From Streptomyces sp. CCM_MD2014 (lineage in GTDB: Bacteria > Actinomycetota > Actinomycetes > Streptomycetales > Streptomycetaceae): DNA of 64,000 nt. Under the pieces are notes generated by a model. That model worked only from the letters and a program-made list of their open reading frames with translations. It ran no database searches and was not told the origin of the DNA. Below, in pieces: positions 25,760 through 34,448 of this stretch. Where the stretch lies: NCBI RefSeq assembly GCF_000772045.1, contig NZ_CP009754.1, positions 8,060,001 through 8,124,000 on the forward strand, given 5' to 3'. Within the stretch, counting starts at the first letter, position 1, and each line of letters opens with the position of its first letter. A program made the position numbers and the translations under genes.

Positions 25760-26653
25760 ATGATCGTCATTACTGCTCCGACCGGGAACATCGGGCGACG
25801 GCTGATGCCCCTGCTCCTGGACTCCGCCCCCGCCCGCGGCGAGGAACTGCGCGTGATCGTGCGCGACCCCGCACGACTGCCCGACACCGTGCGCGAGCGC
25901 GTCGAGGTGGTCACCGGCTCGCACGGGGACCCCGCGGTCGTCGACCGGGCCTTCGACGGTGCCGACGCCGTCTTCTGGCTCGTCCCGCCGGACTCCTCCC
26001 GCACCCCGGACGACGCCTACCGGGGGTTCACCCGTCCCGCCGCCGAGGCGCTCGCCGCGCACGGCGTGGGCCACGTCGTCGGCGTCTCCGCCCTGGGCCG
26101 CGGCACCCCGGTCGCCGGCCGCGCCGGACTCGTCACCGCGTCCCTCGCCATGGACGACCTCATCGCGGCGACCGGTGTCGCCTACCGGGCCCTGGCCAAC
26201 CCGTCCTTCTTCGAGAACCTCCTCGAGGAGGCCGACTCCATCCGGGACGAGGGCTGCTTCACGGACACGGCGGCCGCCGACCGCAAGGCCCCCTTCGCGG
26301 CCGTCGCCGACATCGCCGCCGTGGCCGCCGGCCTGCTGCTCGACCGGTCCTGGACCGGCAACGGCAGCGTCCCGGTGCTCGGTCCGCGCGACCTGTCACC
26401 CAACGACCTGGCCCGCATCATGACCGAACGGCTCGGCCGCCCGGTCCGCTACGAACGCCAGTCCCTCGACGGACTGCGCACCGCACTCGTCGGCCACGGC
26501 GTCGACCCCGCGTTCGCCCAGGGCGTCGTCGACATGAAGCGGGCCAAGGACGACGGCCTCGACGCGGGCGTCCCCCGGACCCCTGAGACCACGACCCCGA
26601 CCACCTTCGAGCACTGGGTCGACCAGATCCTCGGGCCCGCGCTCCGGCCCTGA
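25760..26653 (+). CDS. NmrA-like NAD(P)-binding oxidoreductase
   Basis: Rossmann-fold protein of the NmrA/quinone-reductase (QorB-like) group, 297 residues. The dinucleotide site is TAPTGNIGRRL (residues 5-15). The catalytic Tyr/Lys of classical SDRs is absent, as usual here. It could be a quinone or flavin reductase or a redox sensor. The ATG at 25760 has GAGG upstream; a start at 25721 is possible but would add a poorly conserved N-terminus. It is followed 41 nt later by the darcynin gene, probably the same operon, and is likely regulated by the divergent LysR. Confidence 0.87.
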   Translation: MIVITAPTGNIGRRLMPLLLDSAPARGEELRVIVRDPARLPDTVRERVEVVTGSHGDPAVVDRAFDGADAVFWLVPPDSSRTPDDAYRGFTRPAAEALAAHGVGHVVGVSALGRGTPVAGRAGLVTASLAMDDLIAATGVAYRALANPSFFENLLEEADSIRDEGCFTDTAAADRKAPFAAVADIAAVAAGLLLDRSWTGNGSVPVLGPRDLSPNDLARIMTERLGRPVRYERQSLDGLRTALVGHGVDPAFAQGVVDMKRAKDDGLDAGVPRTPETTTPTTFEHWVDQILGPALRP

Positions 26654-26694
26654 TCTCCGCCCGGCCGAACGACGTCCCGGAAAGGGAGGCAACC

Positions 26695-27060
26695 ATGCCC
26701 GCACACACCACCGAACCCCCCGTCACCGCGTTCATGCTCGTCAAGACCACACCCGAATGGCTCGCCATGACCGTCGAGGAGCGGATCCACGCCTTCACCA
26801 CGGAGGTCGTCCCCGTGATCGAGGCGAGGACCACCGGTGTCCGCTCACGCTTCTACGACACGGAGTTCTACTCCGCCCGCGTCACCGACGTCTGGGTCTG
26901 GGAGGCGGTCGGCCACCAGGCCTACCAGCTGCTCGTCGACGCCCTGCGCGAAACCCCGTTCTGGGACCGGTACTTCGAGGTCGTCGACCTCCTCGTCGGC
27001 ACCGAGAACGGCTACGCCCGCACCTACGGCGTGGAGGCGGTCACCGCCATCTCCACCTGA
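26695..27060 (+). CDS. Darcynin-family protein
   Basis: 121 residues, cytoplasmic. Matches the small darcynin family from the pattern FMLVKTTPEWLAMTVEERI near residues 13-32, the central FYDTEFYSARVTDVWVWE, and YFEVVDLLVGTENGYA toward the end. Biochemical function is unknown; it is likely a ferredoxin-like alpha+beta fold. ATG 26695 has GGGAGG upstream. It lies behind the NmrA-like gene and ends at a strong terminator, so these two genes form the transcription unit facing LysR. Confidence 0.8.
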   Translation: MPAHTTEPPVTAFMLVKTTPEWLAMTVEERIHAFTTEVVPVIEARTTGVRSRFYDTEFYSARVTDVWVWEAVGHQAYQLLVDALRETPFWDRYFEVVDLLVGTENGYARTYGVEAVTAIST

Positions 27061-27064
27061 GACA

Positions 27065-27093
27065 CCGCCCGCCCGGCGCGACCGGGCGGGCGG
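27065..27093 (+). terminator. Hairpin terminator after darcynin gene
   Basis: CCGCCCGCCCGG pairs perfectly with CCGGGCGGGCGG around CGCGA, 4 nt after the stop. Confidence 0.82.
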
Positions 27094-27190
27094 GACCGGG
27101 TGGACCGGGCGGTCGACGGCGGTGAGAAACTGACGGGGTCCGCGAAGCCGCCGCGGCCGCCCCACCCCGCTTCACACCGGAGAACGCCCC

Positions 27191-28237
27191 ATGAGCCACG
27201 TCGCCGACCCCAGCCGCTACGACGGCACCATGCACTACCGCCGCACCGGACGCTCCGGGCTCGACCTGCCCGCGCTGTCCCTGGGCTACTGGCACAACTT
27301 CGGCGACGACAAGCCCTTCGAGACCCAGCGGCAGATCGCCCTGCGCGCCTTCGACCTGGGCATCACCCACCACGACCTCGCCAACAACTACGGCCCGCCC
27401 TACGGATCCGCCGAGATCAACTTCGGCCGGATCATGCGGCAGGACCTGGCGCCGTACCGCGACGAGCTGGTGATCTCCACCAAGGCCGGATGGGACATGT
27501 GGCCCGGCCCCTACGGCCAGGGCGGCGGCTCGCGCAAGTACGTACTCGCCTCCCTCGACCAGTCTCTGAAGCGCATGGGCCTCGACTACGTCGACATCTT
27601 CTACTCCCACCGCCTGGACGCCTCCACGCCGCTGGAGGAGACCATGACCGCGCTGGACACGGCGGTGCGGCAGGGCAAGGCGCTCTACGTCGGCATCTCC
27701 TCCTACGACGCCGAACGCTCCCGGCAGGCCGCCGCCATCCTCCGCGACCTGGGCACGCCGCTGCTCATCCACCAGCCCTCCTACAACATGCTCAACCGGT
27801 GGATCGAGACCGAGGGCCTGCTCGACGCGGCGGCCGACGAGGGCTTCGGCGTCATCGGCTTCACCGCGCTCGCCCAGGGGCTGCTCACCGGCCGCTACCT
27901 CGACGGCGTGCCCGAGGGCTCCCGCGCCACCCAGGGCAAGTCCTTCGCGGCCGACTGGCTCACCGAGGACACCGTCCGGCGGCTGCGCGCCCTCGACGAC
28001 ATCGCCGCCCGCCGGGGCCAGAGCCTGGCGCAGATGGCGCTCGCCTGGGCGCTGCGCGATTCGCGCGTCACCTCGCTGGTCATCGGCGCCTCCCGCCCCG
28101 AGCAGCTCGAGGAGAACGTGGCCGCCCTCGGCAACCTCGCCTTCGGCGACGACGAACTCGCCGAGATCGACCGGCACGCGGTCGTCGACGGCGACGTCGA
28201 CCTGTGGCGGCAGGCCCGCACCGGCGCCCTCGGCTGA
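27191..28237 (+). CDS. Aldo/keto reductase (YghZ / glyceraldehyde-3-phosphate reductase type)
   Basis: NADPH-dependent reductase, 348 residues. The catalytic tetrad is visible: D62 and Y67 (HHDLANNYG), K98 (STKAGWDM) and H140 (FYSHRLDAS). The ISTKAGWDMWPGPYG stretch is typical of the YghZ subfamily, which detoxifies methylglyoxal and reduces L-glyceraldehyde-3-phosphate. ATG 27191 has GGAGA upstream. It follows the darcynin terminator, so it is probably transcribed on its own. It converges with AnmK. Confidence 0.92.
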   Translation: MSHVADPSRYDGTMHYRRTGRSGLDLPALSLGYWHNFGDDKPFETQRQIALRAFDLGITHHDLANNYGPPYGSAEINFGRIMRQDLAPYRDELVISTKAGWDMWPGPYGQGGGSRKYVLASLDQSLKRMGLDYVDIFYSHRLDASTPLEETMTALDTAVRQGKALYVGISSYDAERSRQAAAILRDLGTPLLIHQPSYNMLNRWIETEGLLDAAADEGFGVIGFTALAQGLLTGRYLDGVPEGSRATQGKSFAADWLTEDTVRRLRALDDIAARRGQSLAQMALAWALRDSRVTSLVIGASRPEQLEENVAALGNLAFGDDELAEIDRHAVVDGDVDLWRQARTGALG

Positions 28238-28282
28238 GGCGCCGCCCGCCCGGACGCTCCGTTCAGGCCCCCGGCGTTCCGT

Positions 28283-29464
28283 TCAGCACGAGGGTCCGCC
28301 GGCGATACGGAGCAGCCGGGGCGGCTCGTGCGCCGGTTCGGGCAGCCGCAGCGGCTCCAGCCCCGGCGTGACGGTGCCGAGCAGAGCCGCCCGGCGCGCC
28401 CCCGTACCCGAGGGAATCGCGCCCGGCAGGCCGTTGACGGTCAGGAAGCCCAACAGGGCGAAGGCCAGCGCCTCCTTGGCGTCCGACGGCAGCCCGAGCG
28501 CGTCGCTGGAGCCGAGGGCAACCCCGGGCAGCTCCTCGGCGATCATGCGCATCAGCACGGGATTGCGCGCCCCGCCGCCGGACACCACGACCCGCGTGAC
28601 GCCGTGCGCACGGCAGGCGCCGGCGACCGTGACGGCGGTGAGCCGGGCCAGCGTCGCCAGGACGTCGTCGGGTTCCGCGACGGGCGCCGCCTCCAGCGCG
28701 TCGAGCAGGTACGGCAGGTGGAAGTGCTCCTTGCCGGTGCTCTTCGGGGCCGGCCTGCCGTAGTAGGGGTCGTCGAGCAGCACCCGCAGCAGCTCCGGAT
28801 CGACCCGGCCCGCCCCGGCCCGGCGCCCGTCCTCGTCGTACTCGGCCGCGCCGTCCGTGAAGTGCCGTACGGCGGCGTCCATCAGGGCGTTCGCGGGCCC
28901 GGTGTCGAAGGCAAGCGGTTCGGCGCCGGGCGCGACGACGGTGACGTTGGCGATCCCGCCGAGGTTGAGGGCCGCGGGGACGCCGGGCAGCGCGGCCAGG
29001 GCGAGGGCGTCGGTCATGGCCACCAGCGGTGCTCCCTGGCCACCGGCGGCGACGTCCCTGCCGCGCAGGTCGGAGACGACGGGCAGTCCGGTCGCCTCCG
29101 CGATCCAGGCGGGCTGCCCGAGCTGGAGGGTGCCGCGCACGGAACCCTCCTCCACCCAGTGGTACATGGTCTGCCCGTGCGAGACCACCAGATCGGCGCC
29201 GCCCCCGCACAGCTCGCGCACGGCACGCACGGCCACGTCCGCGAACGCCTGCCCGATGCCGGTGTCCAGTTCGGCGACGGCCCGCATCGTCACCGCTGCC
29301 GGCGGCAGACTGCCGGCGATCAGGTCGCGCAGCCGGCCGGGGTAGGGGGCGGAGAGATGGCCGAGCGGACGCATCACCAAAGTCTCGCCCCGGAGTTCGA
29401 GGTCCGCGGCGGCCGCCTCGACGGCGTCGTAGGACGTGCCTGACATCAGGCCGATCACACGCAC
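28283..29464 (-). CDS. anmK: Anhydro-N-acetylmuramic acid kinase
   Basis: Opens and phosphorylates 1,6-anhydro-MurNAc to MurNAc-6-phosphate in cell-wall recycling. 393 residues. The N-terminal phosphate-binding IGLMSGTSYDA, the SHGQT segment, LNLGGIANVTVV and FDTGPANALMDA are all AnmK hallmarks. GTG 29464 has AGGAG upstream. It is last in an operon with a sodium:solute symporter (59 nt gap) and a BadF-type kinase. With the divergent MurR/RpiR regulator this makes a coherent unit for uptake and use of muropeptide sugars or other amino sugars. Confidence 0.94.
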   Translation of the reverse strand: MRVIGLMSGTSYDAVEAAAADLELRGETLVMRPLGHLSAPYPGRLRDLIAGSLPPAAVTMRAVAELDTGIGQAFADVAVRAVRELCGGGADLVVSHGQTMYHWVEEGSVRGTLQLGQPAWIAEATGLPVVSDLRGRDVAAGGQGAPLVAMTDALALAALPGVPAALNLGGIANVTVVAPGAEPLAFDTGPANALMDAAVRHFTDGAAEYDEDGRRAGAGRVDPELLRVLLDDPYYGRPAPKSTGKEHFHLPYLLDALEAAPVAEPDDVLATLARLTAVTVAGACRAHGVTRVVVSGGGARNPVLMRMIAEELPGVALGSSDALGLPSDAKEALAFALLGFLTVNGLPGAIPSGTGARRAALLGTVTPGLEPLRLPEPAHEPPRLLRIAGGPSC

Positions 29465-29523
29465 GATGCACTCCTGCGATGGTTGGGCGAGCCGGGCGGG
29501 CCACGGTGCCCGCCCGGACGGGA

Positions 29524-31095
29524 TCACTTCCGGTCGGCCGCCGTCGTCAGCCGGTCCGGCCCGGCACCCGGCTCCTTGTCGAGCGCGTTGCCCGCCGCGG
29601 ACCGGGGCGCCCGGTGGAACAGGCTCAGCACACCGCCGACGACCAGGGTGATCACCACGCCGATGGGCACCAGCCACTGGGCCGCGATCGCCTGCGACAC
29701 CGTCGTCCCGTCCGAGGTGACGTCGATCTTCACCCCGCGCACGATGTACGTCATCACGCCGATGGTGACCAGGAAGGCCACGATGGAATCGGCCTCGTTG
29801 GCGCGTTTGACGAGCCGCCCCAGCAGGAAGGCGCCCAGCAGCGCGCCGTAGGTGTAACCCGCGATGGTGAGACCGGTCAGATAGACGTTGCCCGTGCTCG
29901 CGCTGAACGCGCAGGCGAACACCGCCATGAGCGTCGCCCACACCAGCGTCGTCCAGCGGGCCAGCCGGAGCAGCGTCTCCTCGGACGGTGTGGTGCGGAA
30001 GAAGCTGTGGATGATGTCGGCGACCGTCGAATTGGACATGGAGTTCAGCGCCGAGGACAGCGAGCCCATCGCGGCGCCCAGGATGCCGGCCACGAGCAGG
30101 CCCGAGACGACCACCGGCAGCCCGTGCAGGATGAACTCCGGGTAGAGGTTGTCCGAGCTGGACAGCCCAAGCTCCGAGAAGGACCTGCCCTCGTTGAACG
30201 ACCACAGCAGGGCGCCGACGAGCGAGAACGCGGCGAACTGGACGGTCACGAAGACGCCCGAGGCGATCATGGCCTTCTGGCCCTCGCGCAGCGTCCGGGT
30301 CGCCAGCACGCGCTGGACGATGAGCTGGTCGGAGCCGTGCGAGGCCATGGCGAAGATGGCGCCGCCGACGATGGCCGTGGGCAGGGCGAACGGGCTGGTG
30401 AGGATGTGGGCGAGGTTGAAGTCGGTGTCGAAGAGCGTGAACCGTCCGGCGTCCAGGGCGCGCGCGTAGCCGTCGCCGCCGACGTGCGCGGACAGCACCG
30501 CCACGGCGAGGACCGCGCCGCCGAGGTAAAGGATCATCTGGATGGCGTCGGTCCAGATGACCGCCTTGATGCCGCCCAGGTAGGTGTAGACGACGGTGAT
30601 CAGCGTGATCACGACGATGATGACGCGGTAGCTCGCGTGCACGCCGAACTCGTCGAGCAGCAGCTTGATCGGGATGGCGGAGGCGAACAGCCGCACACCC
30701 TCGGCCAGAAGCCGGGTGAACACGAACGTCACCGACGCGAGCCCCTGCAGCTTCAGCCCGAACCGGTCGCCCAGGTACTGGTAGGCGCTGACGAAGCCGC
30801 CGCGTTTGTAGAGGGGGATGAGCACGGTGGCCACGACGACACGTCCGACGACGTAGCCCAGGGCGAGTTCGACGTTGCCGAATGCCTGGCCGCTGTAGGC
30901 GCCGCCGGGGACGCTGATGACGGTCAGCACGCTGGTCTCCGTGGCGACGACGGAGAAGGAGACCGTCCACCACGGCATGTGGCCCTCACCGACGAAGTAG
31001 TCCTTCGCCGACTTCTGCCGGCCGGCCTTTCGCAGGCCGATCCAGGCGATCCCGATCAGATAGACCACGATCACCACGAGGTCGAGCTGGCGCAC
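29524..31095 (-). CDS. Sodium:solute symporter (SSF family)
   Basis: Sodium-coupled importer, 523 residues with about 13 membrane helices. N-terminal KSAKDYFVGEGHMPWW is a typical SSF feature, as is YTYLGGIKAVIWTDAIQ. GTG 31095 has GGAG upstream. It sits between a sugar-kinase gene (8 nt gap) and anmK and so is expected to carry an amino sugar, such as anhydro-MurNAc, MurNAc or GlcNAc, or sialic acid as in the better-known SSF members. The substrate is inferred from context only. Confidence 0.88.
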   Translation of the reverse strand: MRQLDLVVIVVYLIGIAWIGLRKAGRQKSAKDYFVGEGHMPWWTVSFSVVATETSVLTVISVPGGAYSGQAFGNVELALGYVVGRVVVATVLIPLYKRGGFVSAYQYLGDRFGLKLQGLASVTFVFTRLLAEGVRLFASAIPIKLLLDEFGVHASYRVIIVVITLITVVYTYLGGIKAVIWTDAIQMILYLGGAVLAVAVLSAHVGGDGYARALDAGRFTLFDTDFNLAHILTSPFALPTAIVGGAIFAMASHGSDQLIVQRVLATRTLREGQKAMIASGVFVTVQFAAFSLVGALLWSFNEGRSFSELGLSSSDNLYPEFILHGLPVVVSGLLVAGILGAAMGSLSSALNSMSNSTVADIIHSFFRTTPSEETLLRLARWTTLVWATLMAVFACAFSASTGNVYLTGLTIAGYTYGALLGAFLLGRLVKRANEADSIVAFLVTIGVMTYIVRGVKIDVTSDGTTVSQAIAAQWLVPIGVVITLVVGGVLSLFHRAPRSAAGNALDKEPGAGPDRLTTAADRK

Positions 31096-31103
31096 GCTTG
31101 CTC

Positions 31104-32105
31104 CTAGGCACGGGCCGGTGGGTTCGCCGGCGCGGGGGGAAGTGGGGTGGCGGCCGTCCGGTGGACGCGGACGACGAGACGGGCATGGGGGGTGGAGCGG
31201 TCCACGGCCAGCAGCCGGGCCCCGTCGAGGGGGTCGCCGAGCGCGGACGTCAGCCGCACCGGGAGTCCGGATCCGGTGAGCGCCGCGGTCAGCGGAGCCG
31301 TCAGGGCCGGGCCGAGACCCGTGAGACCGCCGGTGACGGCCAGGGGCAGCGGGCCGCCGTCCGAGACGATCCGGCCGGCCGCCGCGAGGGCGGTCTCGGC
31401 CAGGTCGGCGGCCGCCTCCCGGACGATCGCCGAGGCCACGGCGTCCCCCGCGTCGGCGGCACGGGCCACCTCCGGGGCGAACGAGGCGGCAGTCCGGGCC
31501 GGGTTGCCGTCCCCTCCGACGGTCGCCGGCAGCCGTTCGGGATCGCCGAAGAGACGGGTGGCCGCGTCCAGCAGGGCGGTGGCCGGGCCCCGGCCGTCGT
31601 GGGCGCGCAGGGCCGCGCGCAGTCCGGCCGTGCCGATGCGGGCGCCGCTGCCGTCGTCGCCGAGCAGGGGACCCCACCCGTCGACGCGTGCGTACGTCCC
31701 GTCGGCGCCGATGCCGACCGCGACCGACCCGGTGCCGATCGCCAGCACCACACCCGCCCGTCCGCCGAGCGCGCCCGCGTGGGCGGTGACGGCGTCGCTG
31801 GTGACCGCCGCATCGTCGACGGGCAGGTCCTCCAGGAGAGCGCTGGCCAGGGCACGGGACGCCGCGGGGGCCGAAGCCGCTCCGGCGGCACCCACCAGGA
31901 CGGCTTCTGGCCGGGCGCCGCCCCGCTCCCGCAGCAGCGGCTCGACGGCGGCACGCACCGCCGCCCGGGCCGCCGCCACACCGTCGGGCGCCGCCAGACC
32001 GGGAGCACCGGCCACGGAGCTGACGGACGGTGAGGACTCGGCGCCGCGCCACAGCACGGCGCGACAACCGGTCTTCCCCAGATCCACCGCCACCACTGCA
32101 GTCAT
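31104..32105 (-). CDS. BadF/BadG-type ATPase, probable N-acetylglucosamine kinase
   Basis: Sugar kinase of the ASKHA fold, 333 residues. Phosphate-1 motif AVDLGKTGCRAVL (about 5-17), phosphate-2 LAIGTGSVAVGI, and GDDGSGARIG for adenosine binding. The family includes eukaryotic-type GlcNAc kinase and 2-hydroxyacyl-CoA dehydratase activators; the operon context with anmK and MurR favours GlcNAc/MurNAc kinase. ATG 32105 has AAGGGG upstream. First gene of the operon, facing the MurR/RpiR gene. The C-terminal tail (PPAPANPPARA) is Pro/Ala-rich. Confidence 0.85.
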   Translation of the reverse strand: MTAVVAVDLGKTGCRAVLWRGAESSPSVSSVAGAPGLAAPDGVAAARAAVRAAVEPLLRERGGARPEAVLVGAAGAASAPAASRALASALLEDLPVDDAAVTSDAVTAHAGALGGRAGVVLAIGTGSVAVGIGADGTYARVDGWGPLLGDDGSGARIGTAGLRAALRAHDGRGPATALLDAATRLFGDPERLPATVGGDGNPARTAASFAPEVARAADAGDAVASAIVREAAADLAETALAAAGRIVSDGGPLPLAVTGGLTGLGPALTAPLTAALTGSGLPVRLTSALGDPLDGARLLAVDRSTPHARLVVRVHRTAATPLPPAPANPPARA

Positions 32106-32207
32106 ACGGCTCGCCCCTTGCCCGAGGACCCGGCACGTCGAAGGCCACCGGGTCGCCGGTGACCGGTGCGGATCGCCGTCCGAGTATGGGAACGCCGCCC
32201 TCCGGAT

Positions 32208-32250
32208 GTCAATAAGTAACGTGCGGTCGTTCACCACGTAACTTTTTGAC
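32208..32250. promoter_or_regulatory. 43-bp inverted repeat, candidate MurR/RpiR operator
   Basis: Two 16-nt arms (32208-32223 and 32235-32250) are complementary at 14 of 16 positions around an 11-nt spacer. The inner arms are AAGTAACGTG and CACGTAACTT. The site is AT-rich compared with its surroundings and lies midway between the kinase and regulator genes. Binding by the divergent RpiR protein is inferred. Confidence 0.7.
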
Positions 32251-32299
32251 GCCTTCGGGGCGCCCCACTACCCTGTGTTCACCACACCCAGGAGGGGCC

Positions 32300-33235
32300 A
32301 TGGTCCGCCAGTCCTCGTCCCGCGTGCCGGAGGAGTCCGCCCAGGACGCCCCGCCCGCCGACATCCTCACGCGCATCCGCGCCGCCCGCCCCTCCCTGGC
32401 TCCCTCGGAACGGCGGGTGGCCGACGCCGTCCTGGCCGACCCGGGACAGGTCGCCGAGCTCTCCATCCACGCACTGGGGGAGCGGGCCAGCACCTCGGCG
32501 GCCACCGTCATGCGGTTCTGCCGCACCATCGGCACGGGCAACTACCCCCAGCTGCGCCTGGCGCTGGCCGCCGCGGCGGCGCGGGAGCACGCCCTGGGCG
32601 GCGAACGGGCGGCGCAGGGCGGCACCGACATCAGCCCCACGGACTCGCTGGACCGGATAGTCAGCAAGATCATCTACAACGAGGTACGGGCCCTGGAGGA
32701 CTCGGGCGCCGGACTCGACGTCGACGCGCTGGGCCGGGCGGTCGACGCCGTGGCCAAGGCCCGCAGGGTCGACATCTTCGGCGTCGGTGCCAGCGCGTTC
32801 GTCGGCCAGGACCTGCACCAGAAACTCCACCGCATAGGCCGGATGGCCTTCATCTGGAGCGACCGGCACGCGGCGCTCACCGCGACGGCCCTGCTGGGTC
32901 CCGGCGACGTGGCCCTGGCCGTCTCCCACTCCGGCGAGACCGAGGACACCACCGAACCCCTCCAGGCCGCGGCCGAACGCGGAGCCACCACCATCGCCCT
33001 GACCAACGACCCGGGCTCCACGCTCGCGACCAGTGCCGACCTGGTGCTGACGACGTGCGCGCGGGAAACGCCGTTCCGCTCCGGCGCGACCGTCAGCCGC
33101 ATCGCCCAGCTCGCGGTCGTCGACTGCCTCTTCGTCGGAGTCGCCCAGCGCTCCTACGACGCGGCGACCACCGCCCTCGAAGAGACCTACGGGGCCGTCC
33201 AGCGCCGCCGGCGCCCCGCACGCCGCACCGGATGA
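32300..33235 (+). CDS. MurR/RpiR-family regulator with SIS domain
   Basis: Sugar-phosphate-sensing regulator, 311 residues. An N-terminal HTH_6 domain (about 22-95; LGERASTSAATVMRFCRTIG) and a SIS domain (about 140-275) with AVSHSGETEDT at the phosphosugar site. ATG 32300 has GGAGGGG upstream. It is divergent from the kinase-symporter-anmK operon, just as MurR controls MurNAc use in E. coli; MurNAc-6-phosphate or GlcNAc-6-phosphate is the natural guess for effector. It probably binds the inverted repeat at 32208-32250. Confidence 0.9.
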   Translation: MVRQSSSRVPEESAQDAPPADILTRIRAARPSLAPSERRVADAVLADPGQVAELSIHALGERASTSAATVMRFCRTIGTGNYPQLRLALAAAAAREHALGGERAAQGGTDISPTDSLDRIVSKIIYNEVRALEDSGAGLDVDALGRAVDAVAKARRVDIFGVGASAFVGQDLHQKLHRIGRMAFIWSDRHAALTATALLGPGDVALAVSHSGETEDTTEPLQAAAERGATTIALTNDPGSTLATSADLVLTTCARETPFRSGATVSRIAQLAVVDCLFVGVAQRSYDAATTALEETYGAVQRRRRPARRTG

Positions 33236-33245
33236 CGAGGCGTCA

Positions 33246-34448
33246 CTACCGCCCGGCCCCCACGCCTCGCGTTTCCGGGTACTCGCCCTCGCGCAGGCTC
33301 GTCACCAGTTCGCGCGGCAGGCCGTGGGTGTCGTGGAGGTAGTGGAAGTCCTCCTCCCCCAGCGGGCCCCGGAAGCGAGGCCGGGCGAGCACGTTCCGGC
33401 CGCGTTCCAAGAGCCGCCGGAACCGGCGCTCCTCCTCCACGAGCAGACGCCGTACGAGACCGGGGTCCCCGTCCTGCCGGAAGTGGTCGAACGTGTGCGT
33501 GATCAGCTCCTGCGGCAGGTCGCCCAGCTCCCGCGAGGGATCGTCCCGCCACAGCACGGTGAGCAGCCGTCGCACCAGGCGGCGCAGCACGTATCCCTGG
33601 CCGGTGTTGGCCGGACGCACCCCGTCGCCGACGACCACGGCCGAGGACCGCAGATGGTCGCAGACCACACGGAACGACGGTTCGTCCAGCGGCCACAGGG
33701 ACGGCAGCACCCGACGCCACGGTTCGAAGACGTCGCACTCGAAGACCGACGACCTGCCCTGCAGCAGCGAGGCCAGGCGCTCCAGGCCCAGGCCGGTGTC
33801 GACGTTGCGCTGCGGAAGCGGCACGAGACGCCCGTCGTCGAGCCGGCGGTGACGCATCATCACGTGGTTCCAGACCTCCACCCAGCGGTCGTCGCCCGTG
33901 GGCGTGGACCGGGGCGGGCAGTCACCGCTCCACAGGAAGATCTCCGAGTCGGGTCCGCACGGACCCACCGGACCGTTGGACCACCAGTTGTCCTCCTCCG
34001 TCAGCTCCACGGGCACGCCGCGCTCCTGCCACAGCCGCAGGGACTCGGTGTCCGGCCCGACCTGCTCGCCGCCCCCGTACACGGTGGCGTGCAGCAGACC
34101 CGGGTCGACGCCCAGTCCCTCGGTGAGCAGCCGGTGGGCCCAGTCGAGGCTCCGTGAACCCCCGTAGTCGCCCAGCGACCAGGTGCCGAGCATCTGGAAC
34201 ACCGTCAGATGGCTGCTGTCGCCGACCTCGTCCAGGTCCGTGGTGCGCAGACAGCGCTGCACGTTGACCAGCCGCCGCCCCAGCGGATGGGGGCGGCCCT
34301 CCAGGTACGGGGTGAGCGGATGCATGCCGGCGCTGGTGAACAGCACGGGGTCGCCGGGTTCGGGCAGGAGTGTCGAGCCGGTGATCCGGCGATGGCCGTG
34401 TTCCTCGTAGTACTCGACGAACGTCCGGACGATCTGCTCGGTGTCCAT
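33246..34448 (-). CDS. Alanyl-tRNA synthetase paralogue lacking editing domain
   Basis: 400 residues, against about 890 for full AlaRS. It covers the class II catalytic core (VNVQRCLRTTDLDEVGDSSH is the motif 2 region near residues 61-80; NVDTGLGLERL is motif 3) and part of the tRNA-recognition region. It stops before the editing and C-Ala domains. It could charge tRNA or a carrier with alanine, or serve in antibiotic or cell-wall amino-acid chemistry. ATG 34448 has AAGGAG upstream, within a hairpin. A 22-codon ORF and hairpin in the 5' region suggest attenuation. The housekeeping alaS is expected elsewhere. Confidence 0.85.
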   Translation of the reverse strand: MDTEQIVRTFVEYYEEHGHRRITGSTLLPEPGDPVLFTSAGMHPLTPYLEGRPHPLGRRLVNVQRCLRTTDLDEVGDSSHLTVFQMLGTWSLGDYGGSRSLDWAHRLLTEGLGVDPGLLHATVYGGGEQVGPDTESLRLWQERGVPVELTEEDNWWSNGPVGPCGPDSEIFLWSGDCPPRSTPTGDDRWVEVWNHVMMRHRRLDDGRLVPLPQRNVDTGLGLERLASLLQGRSSVFECDVFEPWRRVLPSLWPLDEPSFRVVCDHLRSSAVVVGDGVRPANTGQGYVLRRLVRRLLTVLWRDDPSRELGDLPQELITHTFDHFRQDGDPGLVRRLLVEEERRFRRLLERGRNVLARPRFRGPLGEEDFHYLHDTHGLPRELVTSLREGEYPETRGVGAGR

